From Micromonospora coxensis (GTDB lineage Bacteria; Actinomycetota; Actinomycetes; Mycobacteriales; Micromonosporaceae), in NCBI RefSeq assembly GCF_900090295.1, contig NZ_LT607753.1, positions 4,960,001 to 5,024,000 on the forward strand: a stretch of 64,000 nt of DNA, given 5' to 3'. Below, in pieces: positions 1 to 9,116 of this stretch. Under the pieces are notes generated by a model. The model worked only from the letters and a program-made list of their open reading frames with translations, did not search any database and was not told the DNA's origin. The translations under genes were made by a program, and so were the position numbers. Position 1 is the stretch's first letter. Each line of letters opens with the position of its first letter.

Positions 1-1
1 G

Positions 2-148
2 CCGACCAACCCGCTCTGCCGGGAGGACTGCCCAGGCTTGTGCCCCGAGTGTGGGGTGCACTGGGACGATCTGCCGGCCGACCACAGCCACCAGCAGATC
101 GACCCGCGTTGGGCGGGCCTGTCGCAACTGAACCGTACAGAGGAGTAG
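2..148 (+). CDS. YceD/DUF177 family protein, C-terminal end (5' truncated by window)
   Basis: The first 48 codons read in frame to a TAG stop and carry the cysteine-rich tail typical of this family (LCREDCPGLCPECG, then a DPRWAGL-like end). The rest of the gene lies before the window. DUF177/YceD genes usually sit directly before rpmF, as here with a 5-base gap, and the family has been linked to 23S rRNA accumulation and ribosome biogenesis. The four closely spaced Cys residues suggest a metal or redox centre, which is inference. This stretch is too short to appear as a full ORF and is called from motif and position. Confidence 0.85.
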   Translation, partial: PTNPLCREDCPGLCPECGVHWDDLPADHSHQQIDPRWAGLSQLNRTEE

Positions 149-153
149 GAACC

Positions 154-327
154 GTGGCCGTCCCCAAGCGCAAGATGTCGCGCAGCAACACCCGGTCCCG
201 CCGGGCGAACTGGAAGGCGGCCGTGGTCGCAACCGTGGCCTGCCCGCAGTGCAAGTCCGCCAAGCTGCCGCACGCCGCGTGCTCCGTCTGCGGCACGTAC
301 AACGGCCGCCAGGTCCTCGAGGTCTGA
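154..327 (+). CDS. rpmF: 50S ribosomal protein L32
   Basis: 57-residue protein starting at GTG 154 behind GAGGAG-like bases at 141-145. It opens AVPKRKMSRSNTRSRRANWK, the L32 signature, and has a zinc ribbon with Cys30, Cys33, Cys43 and Cys46 (CPQC and CSVC). Length is normal for L32. L32 is a component of the large ribosomal subunit. It lies between the DUF177 gene and plsX, the usual bacterial arrangement that ties ribosome assembly to phospholipid synthesis genes. This is the zinc-binding paralogue type. Confidence 0.97.
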   Translation: MAVPKRKMSRSNTRSRRANWKAAVVATVACPQCKSAKLPHAACSVCGTYNGRQVLEV

Positions 328-341
328 GACCTGGACGCCGA

Positions 342-1421
342 GTGACGCCCCCGACCACGGGTCGGGTGGCGCGCGCACCCTGGCGATCGCCCGGTGCCCC
401 GGCTCCCTCCGACATCGACCGGCCCGCTCCGGCCGGTGTCACGGTGGAGCCGGGCACCGCGCGGATCGCCGTTGACCTCCTCGGCGGGGACGACGCCCCC
501 GCCGTCGTGGTTGACGGCGCTCTGCGGGCTGTCCGCGCCGATCCGGACCTGCACCTGCTGCTCGTCGGCCCGACCGAGGTCGCGGCCGCGGTGACCGACG
601 CCCTCACCCCGGTGCAGCGCGCCCGGATCACCGTCCGCCCGGTGCACGCCGCCGCCGGTCCGGCCCACCACGCGCCGCGCGCCGACAGCACCGTCCGGGC
701 GGCCGTCGCCGCCGTCCGCGACGGCACCGCCGACGCCCTCGTCTCCGCCGGCTCGACCGGCGCCACCGTCTCCGCCGCCGCCCTCGGCTTCGGCCGGTGG
801 GACGACGTGCGCCACCCGGCCCTGGTGGCCACCCTCCCGGCCGTCTCCGGCCCGGTGGTCCTGCTCGACGTCGGCGGCTCCCTGGAACCCCGTCCCGCCA
901 CGCTGGCCCGGCACGCCCTGCTCGGCGCCGCCTACGCCGCCGTGGCGCACGCCGTCGCCGCCCCCCGGGTGGGGCTGCTCTCCGTCGGCACCGAGGCGGG
1001 CAAGGGCGACCGCCCCCGCAAGGCCGCCGACCCCCTGCTCGCCGCCGCGACGCTGCCGTGCGGCGCGCGCTACGTCGGCCTGGTCGAGGGGTACGACCTC
1101 TCGATCGGCGCGCGCGCCGATGTGGTGGTCACCGACGGCTTCACCGGTAACGTGCTGCTCAAGGCCATCGAGGGCGCGTACGCGATGGCCGGCGGCCCGC
1201 CCGAGATCGGCGGCGCGCCCCGCGCGGCGGCCCTGCTCGGTGTCGCCGGGACGGTGGTGGTCTGCCACGGCGCCGCCGAACCCGCCGACGTCGCCTCCGG
1301 CATCGCCCTCGCCGCGCACCTGTGGCGACGCCGCGCCACCGACCGGGTCCGCGCGCTGCTCGCCGGCGCCCCCGCGCACTCCTCGCCCAGTGACAGCATC
1401 GACACCGAGGTAAGCCCATGA
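342..1421 (+). CDS. plsX: Phosphate acyltransferase PlsX
   Basis: Converts acyl-ACP to acyl-phosphate for phosphatidic acid synthesis at the membrane. Family motifs are visible: [11 protein letters not shown] near the start, [24 protein letters not shown] and [14 protein letters not shown] 342 follows the rpmF stop by 14 bases and gives 359 residues. GTG 444 would give 325 residues, closer to the usual family length, so the N-terminal 34 Pro/Ala-rich residues are uncertain. The 3' end overlaps rnc by ATGA, suggesting coupled translation in an rpmF-plsX-rnc-mutM operon. Confidence 0.93.
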   Translation: MTPPTTGRVARAPWRSPGAPAPSDIDRPAPAGVTVEPGTARIAVDLLGGDDAPAVVVDGALRAVRADPDLHLLLVGPTEVAAAVTDALTPVQRARITVRPVHAAAGPAHHAPRADSTVRAAVAAVRDGTADALVSAGSTGATVSAAALGFGRWDDVRHPALVATLPAVSGPVVLLDVGGSLEPRPATLARHALLGAAYAAVAHAVAAPRVGLLSVGTEAGKGDRPRKAADPLLAAATLPCGARYVGLVEGYDLSIGARADVVVTDGFTGNVLLKAIEGAYAMAGGPPEIGGAPRAAALLGVAGTVVVCHGAAEPADVASGIALAAHLWRRRATDRVRALLAGAPAHSSPSDSIDTEVSP

Positions 1422-2200
1422 CGAACGACAAGCGCCGACGTGCCCACGTCGGTCACCTGGAGGCGGCGTTCGGCGTGACGCTCGATCCCGAGCTGCTGGA
1501 GCGGGCCCTGACCCACCGCTCCTACGCGTACGAGAACGGCGGCCTGCCCACCAACGAGCGGCTGGAGTTCCTCGGCGACTCGGTGCTCGGCGTGGTGATC
1601 ACCACCGCGCTCTTCCGCAACCACCCGGACCTGCCCGAGGGGCAGCTCGCCAAGCTGCGGGCCAGCGTGGTCAACATGCGTGCCCTGGCCGACGTGGCCC
1701 GCGGCCTGGGGCCGGACGGGCTCGGCGCGTACCTGCTGCTCGGCAAGGGCGAGGAGGCCACCGGCGGCCGGGACAAGGCCAGCATCCTCGCCGACACGCT
1801 GGAGGCGCTGCTCGGCGCGATCTACCTCCAGTACGGCCTCGACACCGCCGCCCTGGTCATCCACCGCCTCTTCGACCCGGTGATGGCCGAGTCCGCCGGC
1901 CGCGGGGCCGCCCTGGACTGGAAGACCAGCCTCCAGGAGCTGACCGCCGCGCTGGGGCTGGGCGTGCCCGAGTACCGGATCGAGGGCACCGGGCCGGACC
2001 ACCTGAAGACCTTCACCGCCTGGGTGGTGGTGGCCGGCAACCGCTACGGCGGGGCCGAGGGGCGCAGCAAGAAGGAGGCGGAGCAGCGGGCCGCCGAGGC
2101 GGCCTGGCGGGAGCTGACCGCCCAGGCCGAGCGGGAACAGGCCGCCCTGGCCGCCGAGGAGTCCGCGCCCACCGCCGAGGCGGGTCTGGGCCGTGCCTGA
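1418..2200 (+). CDS. rnc: Ribonuclease III
   Basis: Double-strand-specific endoribonuclease for rRNA and mRNA processing, 260 residues. The signature [13 protein letters not shown] (residues 46-58) supplies the metal-binding Glu47, Glu50 and Asp54 equivalents, and [13 protein letters not shown] supplies the second acidic pair. A double-stranded RNA-binding domain follows at about 165-235, then a short Ala/Glu-rich tail. The ATG overlaps the plsX stop by 4 bases; the 3' end overlaps mutM by 8 bases. Confidence 0.97.
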   Translation: MTNDKRRRAHVGHLEAAFGVTLDPELLERALTHRSYAYENGGLPTNERLEFLGDSVLGVVITTALFRNHPDLPEGQLAKLRASVVNMRALADVARGLGPDGLGAYLLLGKGEEATGGRDKASILADTLEALLGAIYLQYGLDTAALVIHRLFDPVMAESAGRGAALDWKTSLQELTAALGLGVPEYRIEGTGPDHLKTFTAWVVVAGNRYGGAEGRSKKEAEQRAAEAAWRELTAQAEREQAALAAEESAPTAEAGLGRA

Positions 2201-3050
2201 ACTGCCCGAGGTCGAGACGGTCCGGCAGGGCCTGGCCCAGTGGGTCACCGGCCGGCGGATCGCCTCGGTCCAGGTGCGCCACCCCCGCGCCGTACGCCGG
2301 CACGTCCCCGGCGCGGCGCACTTCGCCGCCGTGCTGGCCGACCGTACGGTCACCGACGTGCGGCGCCGCGGCAAGTACCTCTGGCTGCCGCTGGACAGCG
2401 GCGACGCGATGATCGGCCACCTGGGCATGTCCGGCCAGTTGCTGCTGCAGCCGGTGGAGGCCGCCGACGAGCTGCACCTGCGGGTCCGGTTCCGGTTCGC
2501 CGACGACGGTCCCGAGCTGCGCTTCGTCGACCAGCGCACGTTCGGCGGGCTGTCGGTCAGCGAGGGCGGCGCCGAACTGCCGGCGGAGATCGCGCACATC
2601 GCCCGCGACCCGATGGACGGCGAGTTCTCCGACGTCGGCTTCGTGGCCGCCCTGCGCCGCCGGCGCACCGAGGTGAAGCGGGCGCTGCTCGACCAGACGC
2701 TGATCTCCGGAGTGGGCAACATCTACGCCGACGAGGCGCTGTGGCGGGCGAAGCTGCACGGCGCGCGGCCGACCGACGCGCTGACCGCCCCGGCCGCCAC
2801 CCGGCTGCTCGGACACGTCCGTGACGTGCTCGGCGAGGCGATCGCACAGGGCGGCACCAGCTTCGACGACCTGTACGTCAACGTCAACGGCGAGAGCGGC
2901 TACTTCGACCGGTCGCTCAACGTGTACGGCCGGGAGGGCGAGCCCTGCCGGCGGTGCGGCGCGCCGATCCGGCGGGAGGCGTTCATGAACCGGTCGTCGT
3001 ACAGCTGCCCGCGCTGCCAGCCGCGTCCCCGGGGTGCCCTGAGGGGGTGA
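2193..3050 (+). CDS. mutM: Formamidopyrimidine-DNA glycosylase (Fpg/MutM)
   Basis: Base-excision repair glycosylase and AP lyase for 8-oxoguanine and FapyG, 285 residues. It begins [13 protein letters not shown], where Pro2 becomes the catalytic N-terminal proline and Glu3 the acid. GMSGQL and the helix-two-turn-helix region [18 protein letters not shown] are present, and a C-terminal zinc finger uses CRRC and CPRC. The GTG start at 2193 lies inside the end of rnc, giving tight translational coupling. It is the last gene before a palindromic terminator. Confidence 0.97.
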   Translation: MPELPEVETVRQGLAQWVTGRRIASVQVRHPRAVRRHVPGAAHFAAVLADRTVTDVRRRGKYLWLPLDSGDAMIGHLGMSGQLLLQPVEAADELHLRVRFRFADDGPELRFVDQRTFGGLSVSEGGAELPAEIAHIARDPMDGEFSDVGFVAALRRRRTEVKRALLDQTLISGVGNIYADEALWRAKLHGARPTDALTAPAATRLLGHVRDVLGEAIAQGGTSFDDLYVNVNGESGYFDRSLNVYGREGEPCRRCGAPIRREAFMNRSSYSCPRCQPRPRGALRG

Positions 3051-3068
3051 CCCCGAGCCGGCTCGGGG
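3051..3068 (+). terminator. Palindromic hairpin after mutM
   Basis: CCCCGAGCCGGCTCGGGG is a perfect 18-base palindrome starting immediately after the mutM stop codon. There is no U tract, which is common for high-GC actinobacterial terminators. Confidence 0.55.
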
Positions 3069-3212
3069 TTGCGCCGGTGTGCCGTTCCCGGCGCGTCCCC
3101 GACACCGGTCCCATTTGCCCGTCCGGTCCGTCCGGGCGTCCCGCAGCGCGTGCCGGGTGACGTCCGGGACGAGCCGGGGCCGATCCCCGATGTCGGCGGG
3201 TCCCCGTTTCCC

Positions 3213-3242
3213 TAGCGTCAGCACGGTCGGCAGACCGCCGAC
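3213..3242 (+). promoter_or_regulatory. Candidate -10 box and operator before the MMPL gene
   Basis: TAGCGT at 3213-3218 fits an actinobacterial -10 box. Just downstream, GTCGGC (3226-3231) and GCCGAC (3237-3242) form a 6+6 inverted repeat with a 5-base spacer, where a repressor could sit over the transcription start. Purely positional evidence. Confidence 0.3.
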
Positions 3243-3267
3243 GTGTGCGACAGGGGGAACGCGACAG

Positions 3268-5487
3268 ATGGGCAGAAGACCGGTGACGGTGCGGCTGGCG
3301 CGGTGGAGCGCCGAGCACCCGTGGCGTGCGATCGCGCTCTGGGTGGTGTTCGTGGCGGTGTGCTTCGTCGGGGGCAGCGCCGCCGGGCTGAAGGAGGCCA
3401 CCGACGCCGACATGGCGATCGGGGAGTCCGGCCGGGCGGACATCATCGTCACCGAGGGGAACTTCGACGACCCCGCGGTCGAGAACATCCTCATCACGCC
3501 CCGCGCCGGGACGCTGGACCAGGCGGCGGCGAAGGAGGCGGCGGCCGAGGCGACCGAGCGGATGCGCCAGGTGACCGGAGTGGCATCGGTGGGGGCGCCG
3601 GTGTCGTCCCGCGACGGCAACGCGCTGCTGGTGCCGGTGACCATGGCCGGCGACCCGGACGACGCCTCCGACCGGGTGCAGCCGCTGCGCGACGCGACGG
3701 CGGGCATCCAGGGCTCGTACCCGCAGCTGCGGGTCGAGCAGGTCGGTGGGCCGTCGATCGGCAAGGCCCTGGACGACACCCTCGGCAAGGACTTCAAGCG
3801 GGCCGAGCTGCTGAGCCTGCCGGTCACCCTGGCCATCCTGATCGTCGCCTTCGGCGCGCTGATCGCCGCCGGGGTGCCGGTGCTGCTGGCGCTCTCCTCG
3901 GTGGCCGCCGCGATGGGGCTCTCCACGCTCGCCTCGCACCTGGTGCCGGCGACCGACACCACGTCCAGCGTGATCCTGCTGATCGGCATGGCCGTCGGCG
4001 TCGACTACTCGCTGTTCTACGTCCGCCGGGAGCGGGAGGAACGCGCCAAGGGCCGGTCCGGGCTGGACGCCGTCGAGATCGCCGCGGAGACCTCCGGGCA
4101 CGCGGTGGTGGTCTCCGGCTTCGCGGTGATCATCTCGATGGCCGGGCTGCTGCTCGCCAACGACGCGGTCTTCTCCTCGCTGGCGGTCGGCTCGATCCTG
4201 GTGGTCGCGGTCGCGGTCACCGGCTCGCTGACCGTGCTGCCGGCGCTGTTGGCGAAGCTGGGCCGCTGGGTCGACCGGCCCCGGGTGCCGCTGCTCTGGC
4301 GGCTCACCGCGGCGCGTACCGGGCGGCACGGGCAGCCGGCGAAGCCGCGGTTCTGGCCGGCCGTGCTGCGCCCCGCGCTGCGCGCGCCGCTGGCCACCCT
4401 GGTCGTCTCGGTCGGGCTGCTGCTCGCCCTGGCCGCGCCGGCGCTGGGCATGAAGCTGAAGTTCCCCGGCATGGAGGACCTGCCCCGGACCACGCCGGCC
4501 ATGCAGGCGTACGACCGGCTGACCGCCGCCTTCCCGAGCACCGGCACCAGTCACCTGGTGGCCGTGCAGGCGCCCGCCGCGCAGGCCGACCGGGTACGGG
4601 CGGCGCTGACCGACCTGGCCGGGCGCGCCGCCGCCGACCCGCTCTTCGCGCCGGCCGAGGGGGACGGCCCGAAGATCGAGGTGTCGGCCGACCGGCGGGT
4701 GTCGACGCTGGAGGTCGCCACCCCGTACGCCAGCCGGGACGACGAGGCGGCACGTTCGCTGCACACGTTGCGCGACGACCTGCTGCCGGCGACGATGCGC
4801 GGCATCCCCGGGGTGGAGTACGCCGTCGGCGGCGGGGTCGCCGCGAGCGAGGACTACGCGCAGCACATCCAGGAGAAGCTGCCGCTGGTGATGGCCTTCG
4901 TGCTGGCGCTGACCTTCCTGGTGATGACCTGGACGTTCCGCTCGGTGGTGGTGGCGCTCACCTCGATCGTGCTCAACCTGCTCTCCGCCGGCGCCGCGTA
5001 CGGCCTGCTGGTGCTGGTCTTCCAGGGTGAGTGGGCCGAGGGGCTGCTCGGCTTCACCTCGATGGGGGCGATCGTCTCCTGGCTGCCGCTCTTCCTCTTC
5101 GTGGTGCTCTTCGGCCTCTCCATGGACTACCACGTCTTCGTGGTCAGCCGGATCCGGGAGGGGATCCGGGCCGGCATGTCCAACCGGGACGCGGTGGCGT
5201 ACGGGATCACCTCGTCGGCGGGCGTGGTGACCAGCGCCGCGGTGGTGATGGTCGGGGTCTTCGCCATCTTCGCCACGCTGAGCACGATCGACATGAAGCA
5301 GCTCGGCATCGGGCTGGCGGCGGCGATCCTGCTGGACGCGACGATCATCCGGGCGGTGGTGCTGCCGTCGCTGATGACGCTGCTCGGCGACGCCAACTGG
5401 TGGGCCCCGCGCTTCCTGCGGACCCGGGAGGCCGCCCCGCCGGCCGACCCGCCCACCCCCACCCCGGAGCTGGTCGGCGCCCGCTGA
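3268..5487 (+). CDS. MMPL/RND family membrane transporter
   Basis: 739-residue membrane protein of the MMPL (mycobacterial large protein) class, which exports lipids or hydrophobic compounds using the proton gradient. There is one N-terminal membrane helix (IALWVVFVAVCFVGG), then an external domain, then a helix bundle with GVDYSLFYVRREREE; the pattern repeats in the second half with LSMDYHVFVVSRIREG. ATG 3268 is preceded by AGGGGGAA and begins MGRRPVTVRLARWSAEHPWR, the usual family start; the open frame upstream to 3079 is non-coding. The substrate cannot be read from sequence. Confidence 0.9.
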   Translation: MGRRPVTVRLARWSAEHPWRAIALWVVFVAVCFVGGSAAGLKEATDADMAIGESGRADIIVTEGNFDDPAVENILITPRAGTLDQAAAKEAAAEATERMRQVTGVASVGAPVSSRDGNALLVPVTMAGDPDDASDRVQPLRDATAGIQGSYPQLRVEQVGGPSIGKALDDTLGKDFKRAELLSLPVTLAILIVAFGALIAAGVPVLLALSSVAAAMGLSTLASHLVPATDTTSSVILLIGMAVGVDYSLFYVRREREERAKGRSGLDAVEIAAETSGHAVVVSGFAVIISMAGLLLANDAVFSSLAVGSILVVAVAVTGSLTVLPALLAKLGRWVDRPRVPLLWRLTAARTGRHGQPAKPRFWPAVLRPALRAPLATLVVSVGLLLALAAPALGMKLKFPGMEDLPRTTPAMQAYDRLTAAFPSTGTSHLVAVQAPAAQADRVRAALTDLAGRAAADPLFAPAEGDGPKIEVSADRRVSTLEVATPYASRDDEAARSLHTLRDDLLPATMRGIPGVEYAVGGGVAASEDYAQHIQEKLPLVMAFVLALTFLVMTWTFRSVVVALTSIVLNLLSAGAAYGLLVLVFQGEWAEGLLGFTSMGAIVSWLPLFLFVVLFGLSMDYHVFVVSRIREGIRAGMSNRDAVAYGITSSAGVVTSAAVVMVGVFAIFATLSTIDMKQLGIGLAAAILLDATIIRAVVLPSLMTLLGDANWWAPRFLRTREAAPPADPPTPTPELVGAR

Positions 5488-5499
5488 CCCGGATGCCTG

Positions 5500-5538
5500 G
5501 GCCTCAGGGGCGGGACTATGTGTTCCAACCCTGAGGCC
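5500..5538. terminator. Inverted repeat between the MMPL gene and the caspase-kinase gene
   Basis: GGCCTCAGGG (5500-5509) and CCCTGAGGCC (5529-5538) form a perfect 10-bp stem with a 19-base loop, followed by AATTTCCG. It lies 13 bases after the MMPL stop and right at the switch to A/T-richer DNA. It could be the MMPL terminator or mark the edge of an insertion. Confidence 0.45.
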
Positions 5539-5679
5539 AATTTCCGATTTAGATCGTTCCGGGATGAGTGTCCCCGGTGCGTTGTACAAGATCTGACAGC
5601 GTTTGCATGCTGGCTCGGTTTTCATTGTCTTCCTGCGGTAGTAAGGTTCCACCCTGCGTATAGGGGACCGGGGGATGCC

Positions 5680-7926
5680 TTGCCTGACAAAGTTGCCATA
5701 CTGGCGGGAATAGATGGATATGTGGGGCGGTGGGACCCACTGGATTGCAGCGTCCATGATGTGGAGGAGCTTGCGGCGATCCTTGAGATGCCCGAGTATG
5801 GTTTCCAGGTGTGCACCCTGAAGAATGAGCAGGTCACAAAGGCGGCGATCGTCCGCCAACTGATCGAGGCCCGGAATTCTGGTGCCACGACTGCTCTCTT
5901 CTATTTCTCTGGGCATGGTGCCGCCACAGAAATCGGCACCTTCCTCGTCACCCATGACAATAGTGACTTTGACGAGGGTGTCGAGCTGCGTAAGTTGGCG
6001 GAGATGCTGGGGTCGGCAGATGCGCAAACCCTGATCGTGTTGGACTGTTGCCACTCTGGAGCGGCCGGCCAGTTCGGCGACCTGCCCTACCAGGCCCGTC
6101 TGTTGGCTGGTGCAGACGTGCAGGCGGCCTTTAGGCTCAGTGCCAACTCTGTGGCGGTAATCGCAGCATGCACCAGTGAGCAACTGGCCTGGGAGGAGCG
6201 CAACCTGGGTCACGGCATCTTCACATATCACCTCCTGCAGGCCCTGCTGGGTGAGGCCGTCGACCATGAGGGCAACCTGACCGCGAACAGCCTGTACGAC
6301 GTTGTGTCCAGGAACATGGCGGCGAATGGACAGATCAGCGACCGGCAAAAACCGATCTTCGCTGGGCATCTCGCCGGCCGCCTAGTTCTGGCGTCGAACC
6401 TGGATCCCGCGCTCCCGCCGCCTCCCCAAGAGGAGGAGCTGCGGCAGATTGAACTGGAAGCCGCTGCCCTGATCGAGGACTACAACGGCTACAAGTCCCG
6501 GTTCGACACGCGATCGTGGCGAACTGAAGGGCACGAGGCGTGCAGTCGCCGACTCGAGTTGATCGACAAGTGGTTCACCAAGCGCCGCACGGTGCCCGGG
6601 CTGCTCACTCGGCCGGACTTCAAGAAGTCGGCGGAGACGCTGCTGCGGTACCGGACCGAACTCGGCTACGTCGAGAAGGGGACGGTAATCGCCGAAGGTG
6701 AGTTGGAGGAGCGCATTGGCGAGGGGGGGTTCGGGGCCGTCTGGAAGGTGGTCAACCGGGAGACGGGTAAGCGCGTCGCGCTCAAGCTCTACCATCCGCA
6801 CGAGATGTATGACAGCGAGAAGACGCGGCGCTTTGAGAACGGCTACGACGCAATGAAAATGCTTCGTCACCCCCAAGTAGTGGCCGTGCAGCGCTACAGC
6901 CGGTGTCCCACCGGATTCGTCATGGATTTCATCGACGGCCCGAATCTCCGGTCTCTCGAACCGCATGCCTTCATGGAGCCTTATGCGCTGATCCGGCTAT
7001 TGATCGGCATAGGCGAAACTATTCAGCATGCGCATCAGAATGATGTGATCCATCGTGACATAAAGCCCGAGAATATTGTTTGTGAATACCAGGAGGACGG
7101 CTCTGTATTGCCGTATCTGACTGATTTTGACCTGGCCTGGTTCAACACGCATACGCAACGCGCGACCAAGACCGCTATGGGTGTCGTCTATTACGCGGCC
7201 CCGGAACAATTCTTTGCCTTTGACCCGAAGGCTGCGTTGACGAAGACACCCGCTTTGGACGTCTTCTCCTTCGGTCAGTTGATGTACTACTGCTTTACCG
7301 GCCGCGATCCGGATCCTGTTCGACTGGACGTCAACCGGCAGACGCTAGAAGAAACGGCTATGCGCAAAGGGCTCGACAACGAGAGCGTGCTTGCCTTGTG
7401 TAGCCTCTATCGAGAGGCGACCGAGTGGGATCAACCGGTCCGCCTGCAGAACTTCATTACCGTGCTCAGCCGCCTGCGTGCCATCGAGGCTTCGCTGCTG
7501 CACACCTCGCCAACGAAAATGTTCGATCAGGATGGCTTCGTGGCTGAGTTGATTGCGATGCTGACCGGGCGTTCCGTGGTGCCGGGTTCCACTTCCTCGT
7601 ACATCACTGCCGCCGGTACCTGGCAGGTGACGCTTGAGTGGCAGGAGAGGCACAGAAAGAGGCAGTACCGGCAGCATCTGAACGCTCACTTCCTGCCGCA
7701 GGGCAGAATTGGGCTGGAAGGAGTGCCAAACGAGCAGATGCGGAGAACGCTCAACAAGCGACTAGACGAGGCGTTGAAGCGGTACTCGTCGTTGGCGACG
7801 CGCCACCCCGGCCGGCACGGCACTTACGAGGTCTTCGTCGAAATCGTGCCTCGGCAGCTTGATGTGGAGGGAGTTCGGGCCGCTGCGGACATTATCAGCG
7901 AGTCGGTTGCTGCGCTCAGCATCTGA
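5680..7926 (+). CDS. Caspase-like peptidase fused to a Ser/Thr protein kinase
   Basis: 748 residues from TTG 5680, chosen because GGGGGA precedes it and the peptidase strand (PDKVAILAGIDGY) starts there; the frame is open upstream to 5518. Residues 1-235: caspase (C14) fold with the His79 dyad residue in FYFSGHG and Cys124 in LIVLDCCHSG. Residues 240-335: linker with charged helices. Residues 340-605: kinase domain with glycine loop GEGGFGAVW, Lys369 in VALKL, HRDIKPEN (Asp460), DFD in place of DFG (482-484), and APEQ. Residues 620-748: C-terminal region I do not recognise. No membrane segment, so cytoplasmic. A/T-ending codons are far commoner than in neighbours, suggesting transfer. Role is inferred: a signal-gated protease in cell fate or defence. 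No partner gene adjoins it. Confidence 0.88.
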   Translation: MPDKVAILAGIDGYVGRWDPLDCSVHDVEELAAILEMPEYGFQVCTLKNEQVTKAAIVRQLIEARNSGATTALFYFSGHGAATEIGTFLVTHDNSDFDEGVELRKLAEMLGSADAQTLIVLDCCHSGAAGQFGDLPYQARLLAGADVQAAFRLSANSVAVIAACTSEQLAWEERNLGHGIFTYHLLQALLGEAVDHEGNLTANSLYDVVSRNMAANGQISDRQKPIFAGHLAGRLVLASNLDPALPPPPQEEELRQIELEAAALIEDYNGYKSRFDTRSWRTEGHEACSRRLELIDKWFTKRRTVPGLLTRPDFKKSAETLLRYRTELGYVEKGTVIAEGELEERIGEGGFGAVWKVVNRETGKRVALKLYHPHEMYDSEKTRRFENGYDAMKMLRHPQVVAVQRYSRCPTGFVMDFIDGPNLRSLEPHAFMEPYALIRLLIGIGETIQHAHQNDVIHRDIKPENIVCEYQEDGSVLPYLTDFDLAWFNTHTQRATKTAMGVVYYAAPEQFFAFDPKAALTKTPALDVFSFGQLMYYCFTGRDPDPVRLDVNRQTLEETAMRKGLDNESVLALCSLYREATEWDQPVRLQNFITVLSRLRAIEASLLHTSPTKMFDQDGFVAELIAMLTGRSVVPGSTSSYITAAGTWQVTLEWQERHRKRQYRQHLNAHFLPQGRIGLEGVPNEQMRRTLNKRLDEALKRYSSLATRHPGRHGTYEVFVEIVPRQLDVEGVRAAADIISESVAALSI

Positions 7927-8105
7927 CTACTGCTGTATATGAAGGGTCATGCGGGGAGGCATGGAAGGGCGGCTGAAGCTGGGCAGGTGCGGACACACCA
8001 GTACGAAGCCGGCTCTCTCGCCCTGGTCACGACCACCATCGTCTGATCGGCGTACCTCTCTCCGCCTTGCACGTGCGGAGTTGCTGTGGGGGATGTAACG
8101 GAAGG

Positions 8106-8969
8106 TCAGGGGAGGGGGCAGGGGTCGCGCCAGGGGCCCAGGTCGCGTTGCTTGCGGATGGAGGCGAAGCCGTAGCCGACCGTGGTGACGCAGAACGTGG
8201 CGGTGCTCCCGGTGTACTCCACGTGGAAGACCGGCTTGCCCGCCTCGGCGAAGGGCAGCAGCTTGGCGCACCGGCGCAGCCGTACGCACTCCTCGTTCAC
8301 CGCGAAGTCGAAGTCGGGCGCCAGCGCGGCGACCTGGTCCAGGTCGTCGACCAGCCCGGGGGAGAGCTCCAGGGACCGGGCCAGCGCCGCGACGCGCCGG
8401 TTGAACCGGAGCTGGTCGTCGAAGTGCAGCCGGAACCCGGAGCGGTGGGCGTACCCGTCGGCGTCGGTCAGCGCGACCGCGCCGAACCCCTTGCCCCGGC
8501 AGAGCCGGAGCCGGTCGGCCAGCACCGGACGCAGCACGTCCCAGCGGCGCACGTCCAGCCAACGGCGGCGTGGCCGGTCGGTCGGGGCGCCGCGGACCGC
8601 CGCCGGGAAGCGGGTGGCGTCCGGGTCGTCCTCGGCGTACGACCCCACGTGCACCTGGCACACCAGCCGCCGGTCCCGTCGGCGCAGCTCGGCCGTCTCG
8701 GCGGAGGTGGTCCGGACCGGGTCGAGCAGGAAGACGTCGGCCTGCACCGTGGTGTCGACCGGGCCGGTGAGCTGCCACTGCCACTGCCACCGGTGGGCGT
8801 ACCCGGCCGGCCACTGCGTCGGCGCGCCCGGCGGTGTGGGCACGGCGCGGCAGGCGTACACCGGGGTGAGCAGGACCAGCGCCACGGCGGCCGACAGTGC
8901 CCGGCGGGCGGTGCGCCGCCACGACCGCCGGGCGGGTGTGCCGCGCCGCGCTGGCCGTCGGATCCGCAT
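8106..8969 (-). CDS. Exported GH114-type endo-alpha-1,4-polygalactosaminidase-like protein
   Basis: 287 residues with a basic N-terminus and a hydrophobic export segment (LSAAVALVLLTPVYAC), possibly a lipoprotein with a non-standard lipobox. The mature part matches the TM1410/GH114 barrel pattern: QADVFLLDP, VCQVHVGSYAED, WLDVRRWDVLRPVLADR, GFGAVALTDADGY, LVDDLDQ, DFAVNEECVR and KPVFHVEY. Known members cleave galactosamine-containing exopolysaccharide; many actinobacterial members are uncharacterised. It is transcribed towards the caspase-kinase gene and stands alone. Confidence 0.8.
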   Translation of the reverse strand: MRIRRPARRGTPARRSWRRTARRALSAAVALVLLTPVYACRAVPTPPGAPTQWPAGYAHRWQWQWQLTGPVDTTVQADVFLLDPVRTTSAETAELRRRDRRLVCQVHVGSYAEDDPDATRFPAAVRGAPTDRPRRRWLDVRRWDVLRPVLADRLRLCRGKGFGAVALTDADGYAHRSGFRLHFDDQLRFNRRVAALARSLELSPGLVDDLDQVAALAPDFDFAVNEECVRLRRCAKLLPFAEAGKPVFHVEYTGSTATFCVTTVGYGFASIRKQRDLGPWRDPCPLP

Positions 8970-9058
8970 GCGCCGCTCCCGGGTCCTCGGGCGGGCCGCG
9001 CCGCCCCGCGCCGGTACGCCGGGCCACCTCGCGCGGCGTGCCGCACCCGGTCAAACGA

Positions 9059-9104
9059 CGCGCCCCCGGCCGACGACGCGGTGGGCGTCGCGGACGGGGG
9101 CGCG
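9059..9104 (-). terminator. Terminator hairpin after the CAP-domain gene
   Basis: CGCGCCCCCG (9059-9068) pairs perfectly with CGGGGGCGCG (9095-9104), with further pairing inside the loop. It begins 13 bases beyond the stop codon of the minus-strand CAP gene. Confidence 0.6.
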
Positions 9105-9116
9105 TCGGTGGACGGC

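Noticed and set aside
1070..6369. Long minus-strand ORFs (550, 658 and 1128 codons) across rnc, mutM, the MMPL gene and the caspase gene
   Set aside because: They are antisense to well-recognised genes, rich in Arg/Ala/Pro/His, and show no family motifs. High GC suppresses stop codons in the antisense frame.
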